A DNA stretch of 64,000 nucleotides from Ottelia alismoides (lineage: Eukaryota; Streptophyta; Magnoliopsida; Alismatales; Hydrocharitaceae), in the NCBI GenBank assembly GCA_037367405.1, contig JAZKJV010000092.1:868001-932000 (forward strand), in the 5' to 3' direction. Positions 45,575 to 58,217 of this stretch are shown here, piece after piece (the stretch's first letter is position 1; every line of letters starts with the position of its first letter). Both the position numbers and the translations under genes were made by a program. The notes under the pieces are model-generated. The model worked only from the letters and a program-made list of their open reading frames with translations. It made no database searches and was not told the DNA's origin.

Positions 45575-46700
45575 ACGGAGGGACTAATGCACAAATATAA
45601 AAACATCAGGGGGGCCTTCAGTAATTTTTACACATTATTTACAATATGAATTTTTATTTATAGCATTAAAACCTAAATACAAAAAGGCGGGGGGTTGAAT
45701 CTGAAATTTACCCCTAATAAGCGTGCGATCCGATGGTTGGACTGCTTCCACTTGCCACGCGTCGTGCTCCTGTCGGCCGATGACGATTCACAGATGACGA
45801 CGGAGATTAGATCAGCCTCACTGATCGGACGGTCTATGCGGCGCTTCATCTGACGGCGCTGGTTCGATCTGGGCCGACTCCTTTGATCTGACCGTGCTGG
45901 AGGTGCGTGGAGGAACAGGGAAGAAGCTCGCCTCCGGCGAGCTTCGATCGTGCAGCGTCGGCTTCTCCGGGCATATCCCTCGCCTCTGACGCGCTCTGCT
46001 CGTAGCTGGCGACCTTCCGCATCTCCTGAAGGTCCTATCATGGCTCCTGGAGGTCTGAGGTGGTCGGACGAAGTCGGAGAAGAACAAGACCTCCAGGACC
46101 CTCTTCCTGGGTTGAATCGAGCCCAGATGGGCTTCTTTCCTCGTTGGACCTGCATAGGAAGAACCGGGGGAGAGAGGGCTACCTCCTCGACCCGGGGTTT
46201 TCAAGCTACACAGCAAGATGAGGTGCGGCGGAGGAGCTCCGGCGAAGGGCGGAGGAGGAGCTCCGATTCGCCAAGACCGAAGGTCCTGGGTTGGACAAAG
46301 ATGTGCGTTCGATGGAGAAAGCGATAGGGAATGAAATGGGATGCGAATGGAGGTCGGATACAGTCGAGAACACAATGAAGGAGTCGCCGGAGCTGAGCTC
46401 CGGCGAACTTCGAATTTTTGATTTTACGCTAAAGGGATTAACTAAAGACTAATCTAGCTGCTGGAATTAAAAGCTGACATGAAAAACTAACTAAAAAGCG
46501 ATAAAAGGAGCAACTCTTATACCTGGGGGCCACCAGGGAGCAGGGCGGACGCCGGAGCTCCACCGCGACAAAACTACCCTTCCTCCGGCCGATTCGAGAC
46601 GCTGAAGCACTCCCCCTGTCACGAGGAACGTCCCAGGAATGGAATCAAGGCTTAAGGTTGGATTAAAATTGGCCAAATTCGAGGAAGGAGGCAAAGCTAC

Positions 46701-46710
46701 TTATTTATAG
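46701..46710 (-). promoter_or_regulatory. TATA box of element D 5' LTR
   Basis: Element strand CTATAAATAA, about 1.6 kb into the LTR and just upstream of the GC-rich block. It is unchanged in the other LTR at 31148-31157. It is the best TATA match in this part of the LTR. Transcription start expected about 30 bases on, near 46670 (inference). Confidence 0.6.
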
Positions 46711-48304
46711 ACATTGGCATGGAGCCTTATTGACCGGCGATTATTACTCAATCCAATGAGTATCTGATCGATCCGAGTTATTGGCGGGCATCATGGATAA
46801 TCAGAGAGCAATTCTTGTGAAGGAAGCGAGCTCGATCGATGGACGGGATGGCCGTAAAAAAGGGATGAAAATCGGGGAAAAGATGGTTCAGAGACGCCAG
46901 AGCTGGGATGGGACAGTTGACCAGGGGGTCAACGAAGGCCGGCGCCCCATTGGTCCACGTCAGCCGCTAAAAGACAAAACAGGAAATTGGAGCCTAAATT
47001 GATTTATTTACCATAGTAAATGATTTTATTAGAATTTTCTTAAAACATAAAAAATGTGTATTTTTTCATGTAGTATTTATTTGTGATTTTTATTGAATTT
47101 TTCGAAGTGTTTTATTATGGTTTTAATTTAATAATATGTATATGTATGTATTTACATGTATTTTTGTGTATTTTATTTTTAATTTGTTTATTTTCTTTTA
47201 TTATTTTATTGACTTATTTTATAAATTTAAAATTTATTTTTGTGAGTAAAAAGGTATTCTTATTTAATTTTTAGGAGTTTATTTACATTTTTAAATAAAT
47301 AGGTATATGCATATGTAAGTATACTTATAGGTATTTTACCTATATATTATATACATTTTATTTATTTAATGAATTTTATTTGTTTTTATTTTGGTTTTGT
47401 ATTTTTAATAAGTTATATATAATATAGACATTATTATAAAAGTATAAATGAATAAAAGAATAAAATAATAAAATCCCCTTTTGTTTATGTACATTCTTAA
47501 CATAGGTATTTTATCTATGTATTACATAAACTTATTTTATTTTAGAAATTCTTTTTAGTTTTCTTTTAATTTTAATATTGTACATGTATTCTATACATTA
47601 TTTGTAAAATTCTAAAAATATAAATTTGCTACAATAATGAATAATGAATAAATGGAATATTTTAATCAGGCAGGCTGCCCAATGAGGGCCAAAACCTAAT
47701 TTTTTGCATATGGACTCCAAAAATTTTGAAACCAATTTTATTAAATGGTTCTTGGAATTCTATATACAATTAAAGGTGAGTTTGGGTGATTTGGAGTTTT
47801 TATTTGCAAGATATGGGTATGTGAAGTTGATATTTTGGCTTTTTATTCTGTATATAAAATGTACACTGAGTATTATTTTTACACAAACTCAATTTTGTAT
47901 TTTTATTTACATTATTATCTACAACTTTCATGAACAAAGTTTCTTTATTTGATGGATAAATAATCATGTACAAAATAGGTGTCAAAAATGCATAAATAAA
48001 TGAATAAATAAATGAGGTATTTATTGTATACTGGCCCTTATCTCCCCCTACTTTATTCCTTATCGACCAATTCTATGCTGGCCTTGGTCTCGGGGTTTGG
48101 GTCATAAAATATCTTCAATATTTTATTCCTTTTTCTTTTCTTTTCTTTATTCTATAATTTTGGCATTAAACACCGTATTGAATGTATAATTAATACGATG
48201 AATGATGAAGGCTATTATGTATAATTAGCTGTTATTTACATGCATTTGTTGGGGTTTTTGAGGCCAAAATGATAGAATAAAGGTGATGAAATGGAGATTC
48301 ATCA

Positions 48305-49181
48305 GTGGAAGAGGGCTGGATTTGCCAGCATGAGACACAAGCCAATGGAAACACTGGAAGTCACACATTTGTGGCCATTATACCTCAACTCCATCCAATA
48401 GCCATGAGGTCTTATGACATAAGTTATGAGTTGCGATAATGCTTCAAAAGAGGGATAGTCTACTAGCTCAAGAGGAAAAAGTCCATATGTAAATGTTGTT
48501 GTATATAGTATTAAAAAAATAGAAAAAAATCAAAAACTTCAAAAGCAAAGATTGCAGAATTCCAAAAAAATCAATTCCCGTCGGAGTATGTATATAGATG
48601 TATAGTCAATAACAAAGCTTGAGCTTCAAAGTCATATATATGTGAGCTTTCAGCCAGATGACTTGACTACACTTGTCAAGCATCCTAGGATAGGTAGCTA
48701 CAATAGCTACCATCCGTTCTTCTCTCCACCTCCTCTTCTTGAGTTGGTTGTCCTTGAACTTAGAAAAGAATGCCCTTCTTCTTGTGGAAAGAGTTGTTGG
48801 ATTGGGGAATTAGGGTCACCATGTTGGAGAAGACTGACTTTCACTGCTTCAGCTGAGGAAAGCTACATATCACACACACACATACTGTCCAAGATAGATT
48901 CACAGCCATAAGGGTTTGTGTATGAGTTGAGTTATTATGACCTGGCTATTGAGGAGACTTGATCATAGTTTTGTGATTCTTAAATGTTGTTGTGTTTCAA
49001 ATCCGTTTCCCAATAAGGTTCCGGCCAAACTTAATGCCCAAAGGTCCGACTGAGTTCCAAACATTGATTTTACGAAGATAAGTTTAAAAGCTAAAATCGA
49101 TCCAAGTTCTTTCTTATTCTTTTCTTTCTTTTCTTTTTATGTACTTATATGCATAAGTGTTTGCAAGGGACTAGCAAAGGC
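48305..49181 (+). other. Element C 3' UTR, second part
   Basis: Begins with the duplicated GTGGAAGAG (48305-48313), then continues the C 3' UTR where 28680 broke off. It contains a GGTAGCT/AGCTACC hairpin (48693-48711) and the GGGACTAGCAA phrase before the polypurine tract. Non-coding. Confidence 0.85.
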
Positions 49182-49193
49182 AAGTATAGGGGG
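49182..49193 (+). other. Element C polypurine tract
   Basis: AAGTATAGGGGG immediately before TGATAAATCTCC, the LTR start. Identical to the tract of D. Confidence 0.88.
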
Positions 49194-52100
49194 TGATAAA
49201 TCTCCATTTCATCACCTTTACTCTTTCATTTTGACCAGTATACCCTAGCTACATGCATGTATATATTATTATTTTGCATAAATTAAAATTCATTATTTAG
49301 TATATAAATATTGTAAAAATACTTTGTTTAAAGCTAAAATAATAGAATAAAGAAAAGAAAAAGAAATAAAAGCCAAATGTACTTTATGACCATAAACCTT
49401 AAAACCTAGGCATCATAATGACTGGGTCGACATGGAATAAATTAGGGGGAGATATGGGTCAAAAAACACAATAGAAACCCTAATTACTAATTCTACAATA
49501 ATTTATTTTTGGGATCTATTTTATTCTCTGTTATTTTTACTTCAAATCAATAAATTTTGTACATGAAAGTTGTAGATAAAAATGTTAGAAAATTACAAAA
49601 TGTATTTCACACAAAAATAATACAAATTGTACATTCTATACTCATAAGAAAAATCCAAAATCCTAATTTCCTAGACCCATATCTTCTCCATATGGACTCA
49701 AAATGTACCAAAATCATCTTTAATTGTATATAAATTTTTATTAGCTATTTTAACGAAAGTGGTTTCATTTAGTTTAGAGTCAATATGCAAAAGTTAGGTT
49801 TTGGACCCCTATTGTACTATATACTTGAATAAAATATTCATTTTATTTATTCTTTATATTTTCATAATTTTATATTTTTATAATTTTATAAATATTCTTT
49901 ATAATATATGTATATAATTAGAAAAATAAAACCATAAAAATGCATCAAAATAAAATAATATACAAAAATACATAGATGAATTACATGTACTAATACATAT
50001 ATTATAAATAGCCTTATTTATTTAAGTGTACATATTATATGAGAAAAATATAACAAAATATATTTATGTATATTTAAATAATTTATAATTATATAAATTA
50101 AGTGTATAAAATAATAAAATATAAATTCCAAAATAAAAATAAAATACGCATATCATAGGTTAATATACCTATGAATGAACCCTTAAAAAGTAACTTAGAA
50201 TAAATTAAGTCATAAAAATAAATAAAAATCACTATAAAATACTACATAAAATAATAAATAATTTTCATATATTAAACAAAAATTAAATAAATCATTTATT
50301 ATTTATTTCTATTTATTTCTTTTTTTTTCATTTTCATGTTTGTTCTCTTGCGGATGTTGTGGCCCAATCAGGGCCCGTCGTCTGCTGACCTCGGTCAACT
50401 CTTTGATCGAGGCTCTAGATTGCGTTAGATTATGTTTAACCCCGCCTTCCTCAGATTTTCATGCCCGATCCTTACACCCATTTCGCTCAATGTCTTCTGA
50501 TCTTTTTACCCTCGATCCTCGCACTTTCACGCAAGGCCCATTCCTCGATCAATGGTCTGCTGTATCGAGTGCCATTCCTCGATGAACCCATGCATGTACA
50601 TATACCCTCCTCTGACTTCCTCTCTTCCTTGATCCATCTTCCTCCACCAAACCCTAACCCTCTAGTTCCTAGGTGATTCCCAGTGATAGCAGGAATCCCT
50701 AGGCGAGCTCAGTGAACCGTGTGTTCGTCAAATTGAGGTTGATCCAAGGTACCGCCACCTACTCCGTCACGAGCTCCGCTCCGCATTGGTGCTAGTCATA
50801 CAAGCCCTCTTTTTCCATGTCTTCTCATTTCTTAGTGTAGCAGCAACTTAATCCCTCTCTTATTTCTTCGATTCGTTCCTTAAATATGTGAAACCCCCTA
50901 AAAAAATTCGTCAAAGCACAGAGCACCGACCATTGATTCCATCTATCCTCACCCCACTCTGCTTTCCCATCACCTCCATCAACTCCGCCTCTCTCTTCTC
51001 CATGCTCTGACGCACCCCAGTCACCTCAAACCACCCGGATCGAGTTTTTGGAGCTCCACTTCCATCGCCTCATCGAAGCTTTGCCACCACGATGCGCTAC
51101 ACCTACATTCCCCCCTCTGACTAGTCGATGCGCTTTGTCCTCGACCCAGTGTTTTGTCTGTGCAGGTCCCGATATGAAAGGAGCCCATCTGGGCTCCAAT
51201 CAAGGAGGACCAAGGGTCTCTTGGTCGTGTTTCTTCTCCAAGTCTTGGTCGTGTTTCTTCTCCAAGATCCCAGGCCTCCTTCGGTTAGGCATGGACCTGT
51301 CAGAGACCACCTGATGCTACAGACCTCCTCTAGGATCCTATTGAGCATCTTGGCAGCGAAGGAGATGTAGAGTCTCGACAGATTGAAGTAGTTCCAGCTC
51401 CTGTTCTACCTAGTTCATCAAGGTGCCCTCGCCATCGTCCGATCTAGAGCATCTTCCAATTGCAGATGGTGTCGTTCGATCAAGGCTCACATCCATTGTT
51501 TGATCCTCTCCATGATCTAATCTCAACTGTAGCTACCGAACCGTCATCACGCGATGGGGGCTTGAAGCATGTCCAAGTGAAGATCCAAAGCCATCGATCG
51601 CGCACATGGGGGTATTTTGCACACTTCATCCCCTGCTTTTATATGTTATTTTTAGTCCATAAACATTTGCCTCTAGTGTGAAAAGTTTTGTAAAAAAATT
51701 ATTTTCAACCCCTACACTTTACATGATTGTATTTAGGTTCAATCCATGTCACCTCACGTGCCTGTGCGCTTGAGGGGACTGGGTATTTTTCACCTAAACC
51801 TTTGAGAGTTTTCTATTTCAATTTATTGCTTATTTTTGAATTAATAGTGTACTATTTTCTAGAAAAATTGCATCGGGGTCCCTTGGACTTGAGATTAATT
51901 GTAGAAATACCCTTCCGAGCATTGTTTATTTGATATATTTAGGAAAAAATGGCATGTTTGACCCTAAATTTCTCTAAGGTGTTAGTTAAGGTCCAGAAAC
52001 TCTAGAATTGACCCTATCAGTATGTATTTTCTTTTTATAGATTTTATTTTACTAAAAATGGTTCCAAGCCTCTAAAGATTCATAGAAAATTACTATAAAT

Positions 52101-53019
52101 ATCTAATATATTTATATATATCACATATATTTTTGGTTAGGTATTTTATAAATATTTTCTATTTATTAAAATAAAAAAACCGAGTTATTTGTCCCTTTTT
52201 GCATTTAAAATTACAATAAATTATAATTTTTTTGAAAAATTAGAAAAAAAATATATTTTTTTATTATATATTTTGAGCTTACAAACCAAAAAATACTAAA
52301 AAGAAAATACTTAAAATTAAAAAGCTCCAAAATCTTTATAAAAATTTAAAAAAATTCTAAAGAATTTCAAAAATAATGTCTCTATTTCTGAATTTTGTTT
52401 ACTATATTTATTATATATTAGAAATAGTTTTTGAAAATTTTGAAGCTTTTAGCTATTTCCAAAACAATCTGGCCTATTTTTTTGTTCACTATTTACCTTA
52501 TTTATTAATTAAAAATACAAAAATAGTAAAATTACAAGAAAAATACCAAAAATAGAGAAAAATATAAAAAACAAAACATTTTTTTGTGATTTTTGAGTAT
52601 TTATAGTCATATTTATAAATATAAAAGTTACCTCTCTATATATAAGTTATTAGTATAAAAATTAAAATCAAAAATAAAAAACGGAAATAAAATTTATAAA
52701 ATTTAAAAAATATTATAAAATATAAAAATAATTAAAAATCCACAAAATTTAAAAATACCAAAAAGCCCAAATTCCTTTATTGTTCTTTTCGACCAATTTA
52801 GATTGTCCATTCTCCGTTGTTCCCTGAGTTCGACCCCTATTGTACTTGTTAGCTATACATTTCATTGTAAGGTATAATAAATTTTTACTCCTTGCTTGAT
52901 TGATTTATTTCTTGTGGGGGTTAATTGTTGATTGAACGCGATTATAGGGAGATCGACACATCGACTGAGTCCTTGCCTTGTGAGGCTCATTTTAGATCCC
53001 TCGATTTTCCCGTTCGTCA
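49194..53019 (+). repeat. Element C 3' LTR (3.83 kb)
   Basis: Starts TGATAAATCTCCATTTCATC, closely like the starts of A and D. Ends GATTTTCCCGTTCGTCA, aligned with GATTTTCGCGTTAATCA of A. AT-rich ends, GC-rich centre (50340-51650), conserved block ACATGAAAGTTGTAGATA at 49561-49578. Small ORFs in the centre are not gene-like. Confidence 0.88.
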
Positions 53020-54723
53020 TTATCCTAGATCTATTTTCTTTAAATATGCTCAGACAAGTTGCATCATGCTCATGGAAAATGGCATCATGTCTGAGAGAGA
53101 GAGAGATCATTGTGCGAGACAGCTGGTGGCATCATAAGGGATGAGTGACATCATTGTACTGGACGGGGACAATGTTGTGCGTGAGAGGGGGAATTGGAAT
53201 GAATAGAGAGGGAGAGGAAGCTGGTAGTTGAATATTGACGATTGAGAGTGAAATGAGAGAGAGAGGGAATTGGGATGGAAATGTCTAAATAGGGTTCGCA
53301 ACACTACAAGTGAAACTATATTTTATTATTTTTGGGATTTGGCCATTGATTTCAAGAGAAAGAGACGGTAGTAGTCAAAGGACTTTATCCACCAAAAATG
53401 AGATGAATGACACTAATTATAACTTTATAGGAATTTGCAGATGGGTGCAAATAGATATTACGTATGTACTATATTTATATATGTAAATATATACATATAT
53501 GTTAACGGATTGGATCAGATCAGATTTTGATAATGATCCTATCCAATCCATATTTTAACAGATTTGAAAATTCCAATCTAGTCTGATCTGTTAGAATGAT
53601 AAAATCAATCCAATCCAATTACACAGGATTGGATTGGATTACGGATTTTGTCCCATCTGTGTGCATCCCTAATTGATGATCTTAGTGCATAGCAAGTTTT
53701 TAGTGAAGCTGATAATTTACCTGATTTTGATAATGACTATCTTTATATTGATGATCATTTGAGTTCTTGTTGCATGTTAAAGCTTGCGAATGGGATAATA
53801 CTATTGATAGCAATTTACCATTCGTTGTTTCGAGGAATCCAATATATTCTAACTGAAATCTACTGAAGATACTTTGTAGCCATTTATATATTGGGGACGG
53901 TAGCACAGGGGATGCAACATCAGACGATCTTTCGCTTATATATTAGGCTTTCAAGATATAGAATATGTAGAATAGCAGTAAAATAGTAATTTCCTACATA
54001 ATTTACTTCTTAATATACTTGAGCTCCTAAGATTTCATTATACATATTCTTGAACTATGAAGTCCTTCTGACTCTCCGTGCTTTAAATACATTCTCAAAG
54101 AAGCTCTCTGAAACATATGCTCAGTTCGCATTTATCTTATAAAGCTCTTGTAGTGATTTAGAGCGATTATTAGACATGTGGGGTTTATCCTTGTGGTTTG
54201 TAGAAAAAATCTTTCTTGAGTGTTGTTTAAGGAATGAAAGATTGAAAAATGTTACACCTAGGTTCAAGTAGTATGGTATAGTGACGCATACTCCGACAGA
54301 CAACTGGGGAGAGAAATCTTAGAATAAATGCTCTAAGTCATGGTTTTTGCTCGCATGGATATCCATATTAATATTCTTGAGCTATTTGTGAACTCAGTTT
54401 TTTTAACTTGCTAAATATCCATCGCTGCATCATCCAAATTCTCTTTCTGCGCGAACTTGCATATCATAGTATTGTACTACTAGATTTTCCTTAACTCATA
54501 GATAATACCACTTAGTCGAACCAACACGGAAACAAGACGACGACATGAACATGAAGTTACAGTACACCGACTTGCAATCAACTTGTGGATATGTTCATCA
54601 TGATCATCCCATAGGCATTCGACATTAGTTACATCGAAGTTGGAACATGCTTAATAAATATGTCTAACTTGAGGGTGAAGTCTCATACGACTAAAAACAC
54701 GACCTTCCGACTTTTTTTATCTA
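53020..54723. other. Unassigned DNA between elements C and F
   Basis: No recognisable gene. It holds short GA runs (53092-53106 and near 53252) and a possible MITE (53444-53676). The part after 53690 is AT-rich with stops in all frames. It could be host intergenic DNA or an old unrecognised repeat. Confidence 0.5.
53444..53676. mobile_element. Possible hAT-type MITE
   Basis: The ends are imperfect inverted repeats of the kind seen in plant hAT MITEs: ATGGGTGCAAATAGAT on the left and, reversed, AGGGATGCACACAGAT on the right. The interior repeats GGATTGGAT. I cannot find an 8-bp target duplication, so the call is weak. Confidence 0.3.
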
Positions 54724-54728
54724 CTTAT
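54724..54728. other. Target-site duplication of F, left
   Basis: CTTAT, identical to 63037-63041, directly outside the TGTTGG LTR end. Confidence 0.9.
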
Positions 54729-55224
54729 TGTTGGTGATGATAGGGGTGTCCCTAAATCCCTTTCTTGCAGCAAAGATGACACACAACAATATGGGTTCCC
54801 CACTCGGGAACCAAATGGGACAATGACAATCAATCACAAGCAACTACAACAACCAATCATGAAAGGAGACAAGGATTTTTATATGGAAACCCTTGCTCGA
54901 TGTGAGTAAGGGAAAAACCACGGGGCAAGACCGGCAACGAATCCACTACGGTCAAGATGAGCCAAAGGTTCTCTCGGTTTTGTTGCCCAACAAAACTGAG
55001 ATACAAGCCGCAAGCACAACGATAGTTCTTCTACTAGGAGCTAACTATCCCTAGGTATCTGGCAATACCAAAAGTGCTCTAAATCAAGAAGAATAGGTGG
55101 CTTCCCTGAAGGGCTCCCGGATGGAGACCCAAGACGATGGCTTCGGCTCCTTGAGGTCATCTACAATGACCTCCAACTGTTGCCCCTCTCGAGAAACGTC
55201 CAATCTCCAAGCCAAAACCGTTGC

Positions 55225-57857
55225 TGAAGGATATGGTTAAATCCTCAAGCGCATCAAGGAAGCGTGAGCGTTGTATCGAATACGACGAGGAGCGACTAGT
55301 CACGCTAGTTGCTCGACGCAGCGGAATTTAAAAAAATTTGCAGGCAATGAAACCACATGATCCAAGAACACTTCTCGGATCGTTTCGTCTTAACCACAAA
55401 CAAGTAATAGGATTATCTCTTGAAGCGTGGTTGTGATCGAGTCTCTAAACGAAGAGACCTCCTGTCTCAAGTCCGATCTGACGTAGGAGACGCTTGCGAG
55501 CGCAGGGATGAATCACGTGCTTCTCGCAATCCATGTTGATGATCCAAGCGGCGGATCTTCTGATCTCAACACACGAGATCCGACGCCTTCTTCACGAGCG
55601 AGGCGCACCGAAGGAGATGAAAATCCACGAGCAGACGATCGGGCAGCATAACGACGATGATGCGGTGATGGAGACTCTCTCTATGGCATCCATGGTGGAT
55701 GGCCATGAGAGAGGGAGAGAGAGTAGACGTGTAGAGAGAGAGAGAGAGACTTATGTTCTCTTATGTGTAGAGAAGAGAAAAGGGGTGCCCTTCTATTTAT
55801 AATATTTTGGGATCCATGGATCTCAATCTATGGGCAACATAAATCCAATGGCTCTCATTGATTGTGTTTCTTTTAATGGCTAAGATTTGTGTTGGTAAAA
55901 ACCAACAACAATTAATTTAATTTAGATTAAATATATATGGATAAATCAATATAATTCAATCACCAAATTAAATCAAGATCTCTTGGAGATCATAGGAGAG
56001 AGAGTGCCTCCTTCCATGTTGGAATGAGGGGACGGCCACACATTCCTAATAGGAGTGGTGGTCGTCCACTCCATATATATGGAAGGTGGCTCTCATCTCT
56101 ATATTGTAATCTACAAGATTATGCAACAACTTTTGTTGCAAATTATTCTACAAAATAATTCACAATTATTTTGTGGACATTGCAATCTTGCCATTGAAAA
56201 ATTTGTGAATCATATTCACAACCCAAATAAAATATAAATTACATTTTCAATTCAAGGTCCAATGTGAATCCAATTCACATTAACATTTAATTAACAAATG
56301 TAAATTACAAATAGTTCTCTCCTATATATTATAAATCACATTTATAATATATATGACTAATATGGATATTGCTATCCACATTATTCATATCCATGATAAT
56401 TAAATCACAATTAACCATCTTGGATCTCTATTCTCTTGTTTTCAAATAATATGAATCACATTCATATTATTTATATCTTCGATAATAAAATCACATTTAA
56501 TTATCTAATATAACTCTCTTTATAATATGAATCAAATTCATATTAATCATGATAATTAAATCACATTTAATTACCAATTTACTCAATGCTCGGATACATA
56601 TATCAACAATAGAATTATCCATGAACTCTTTCAAGGATAATGCGCTTTCTCCGCGATTACTTGGAGATAAGGACATGGCGATTGCATTGTTCCACGTATA
56701 GTGACTTGGATATTGAGATCACATCTCAAATCCAGATCGCGGGCCTCCCATAGATGCTTGATTAAATCAAGACCGTAAATCTAATCTTCTCATCGAATCT
56801 GAATCACATTCAGGTCAATGTCCAATATTTGGATCAAGATCAGATTACTTCTCTATTGAGAGGAGTCACTAAAATCCAGACTCGTTTCATCACTCTCTAG
56901 GAATGGAAGTATCATGGTTGTACAATCGTTTATGATCACATCACCCTCGGGTATTCCCAATACCTGTACATCCTGCATACTGGAAGACTCAGAATAAACC
57001 CAAAGTATTAGATCAACTTTATACTGTCTACTTCAGGGTTTTATCAGCAAGTTTCTCATTTTGATCATTGGGAGTTGGTATCGATCATATACTTTCCAAA
57101 AGCATATATCATACCTAGGTCTTGATCATATACTTTCCAAAAGTATATATCAAACCTACAAATTCAGTCAAGCTTCCAAAGCGAGACGACCGTGCGTACG
57201 GAATTTGATTCTTCCCAATATCTCATGAGTGAGCTCATGTCTTCCGGTTCAGTAGTGAACCTGTATGATCCCTTTGAGAGATCGTATTACTCATATGCCC
57301 TTATATGCACACCTGTGCGCCGGTGTATAGACCTTGGTTAGGTCATCAACCTATTGGTCTGCCAAATGTACATACTCAGACATATAGTAACACATCTGTC
57401 TCCGGTCAGAGGATGTGTGCCTATATCATGATAGCATATGATATAGGACTTTGGTTATCTCGATCTCGTTAAATCAACTCTTTGACCTAACTAATCTGAC
57501 ACCTCTGAATCTCTATTCCTATACAGAGGACCTACATCAAGAGGTCGGTCAGATATCAACCTAACTGAGAAAGGATTGCCATCTCCTACTCAGGCTGGAG
57601 ATCATCTCTTAATAATCATTTGACGGTGCTTGATGAGTCCTCAATCTAACTCCTTAGATATTCATCCAAGCATCAGCCTCTATGATTCAATACTTGAATC
57701 AACAGTTGTATGATCATCAAGATGGCCATGGTACATAACCCTAATTGTACTAAGGGACCTATTATACAAATTATTTATTCTTCATTTTAGATCAGGGAAT
57801 GATATTCGCAATAACATTTATTGTATAATGGCTCGCCGTGGGCTCGCATGTCTAACA
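55225..57857 (-). repeat. Element G: probable solo LTR inside the F LTR
   Basis: On the minus strand it starts TGTTAGACATG and ends CATATCCTTCA, so it has TG...CA ends. It is flanked by GTTGC (55220-55224) and ATTGC (57858-57862), a 5-bp duplication with one difference. It contains a TATA box (55795-55803 region) followed by a GA/CT-rich leader, as in an LTR promoter. No primer site, polypurine tract or coding domain is seen, so a solo LTR left by LTR-LTR recombination is likely. An 89-codon plus-strand frame at 55533 is not gene-like. Confidence 0.7.
55793..55804 (-). promoter_or_regulatory. TATA box in solo LTR G
   Basis: Element strand ATTATAAATAGA, about 2 kb into the LTR and followed by a CT-rich leader. 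Confidence 0.55.
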
Positions 57858-58170
57858 ATTGCTTCCTCGATCTCCTAGCTGCAGCTCCTCCCTCTCGCTC
57901 GGGCTCCCTGGCGTGCATGGAAGAAGATGAAGATGGGGTTCCAAGACCCTTGCTGTTGCTGTTGGAATGGGAGAAGAAAAACACCCAAGACTAGGGCTTC
58001 GTTCCCTATTCTGGAATGGAGTGGGCGAATCCCTGGAATCAGCTGGAATGGGGAATGAATGGGGCTTCTCAAAAACTTGGAAAAATAGCATAAATGCCCC
58101 TGCAAGATGGGCAAATTGCTGCAGCTCAAAGGGAGCCCAAGTTGAGGTTGGAACTATAAATAACCCAACA

Positions 58171-58181
58171 ACCTCCCCCTC
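58171..58181 (-). other. Element F polypurine tract
   Basis: Element strand AGGGGGAGGTT, part of a GAGGGGGAGGTTGTTGGG junction, next to the 3' LTR. Confidence 0.8.
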
Positions 58182-58217
58182 AAGCCCTAATGGGGAGGTG
58201 TTGTCCAATGATGGAGA

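Larger units (their letters stand above)
28685..48304 (-). mobile_element. Element D: full two-LTR Athila-like retrotransposon (19.6 kb)
   Basis: Minus strand: 5' LTR 48304-44236, primer site, 5' UTR, gag, protease, RT, RNase H, integrase, hairpin array, 3' UTR, polypurine tract, 3' LTR 32748-28685. Both LTRs begin TGATGAATC and end GGTTCATCA on the element strand, with 7-bp terminal inverted repeats. LTRs differ by a few percent by eye, mostly transitions. All domains are present, but gag-pol has several frameshifts and stops. Inserted in the 3' UTR of C. Confidence 0.96.
44236..48304 (-). repeat. Element D 5' LTR (4.07 kb)
   Basis: Right LTR. On the element strand: U3 from 48304 with conserved blocks at about 48038 and 47954-47919, TATA box at 46710-46701, then a GC-rich transcribed block (about 46660-45700), an ACGT hairpin at 45548-45574 and an AT-rich end. 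An open frame of 185 codons (46375-45818) in the GC-rich block is shortened in the other LTR, so I do not call it a gene. Confidence 0.95.
24644..53019 (+). mobile_element. Element C: decayed Athila-like element, interrupted by D (28681-48304)
   Basis: Plus strand. It begins inside RT at the edge of E and continues through RNase H, integrase, hairpin array and 3' UTR to 28680. It resumes at 48305 after D and ends with polypurine tract and 3' LTR at 53019. The 5' LTR, gag, protease and N-terminal RT are missing. The split 3' UTR halves join to match B (18100-19190) without a gap. Confidence 0.88.
54729..58170 (-). repeat. Element F 3' LTR, split by insertion G
   Basis: 54729-55224 and 57863-58170 together give about 804 bases, matching the 815-base right LTR. 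Ends TGTTGG and CCCAACA on the plus strand. The interruption is 55225-57857 plus a 5-bp repeat. Confidence 0.93.

Noticed and set aside
45818..46375. 185-codon frame (and opposite-strand 125-codon frames) in the GC-rich part of D's LTRs
   Set aside because: Overlapping frames on both strands, shortened in the other LTR copy (30259-30663), no domain, and located in the transcribed leader. Composition artefact more likely than a gene.
50340..51700. Cluster of small frames in the C LTR resembling a small gene
   Set aside because: They lie inside a well-bounded LTR at the same place as the GC-rich blocks of A and D. No splice or domain evidence.
53690..54728. Possible antisense coding fragment (60-codon frame at 54121-54303 and neighbours)
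   Set aside because: Stops in all frames around it and no recognisable motif.
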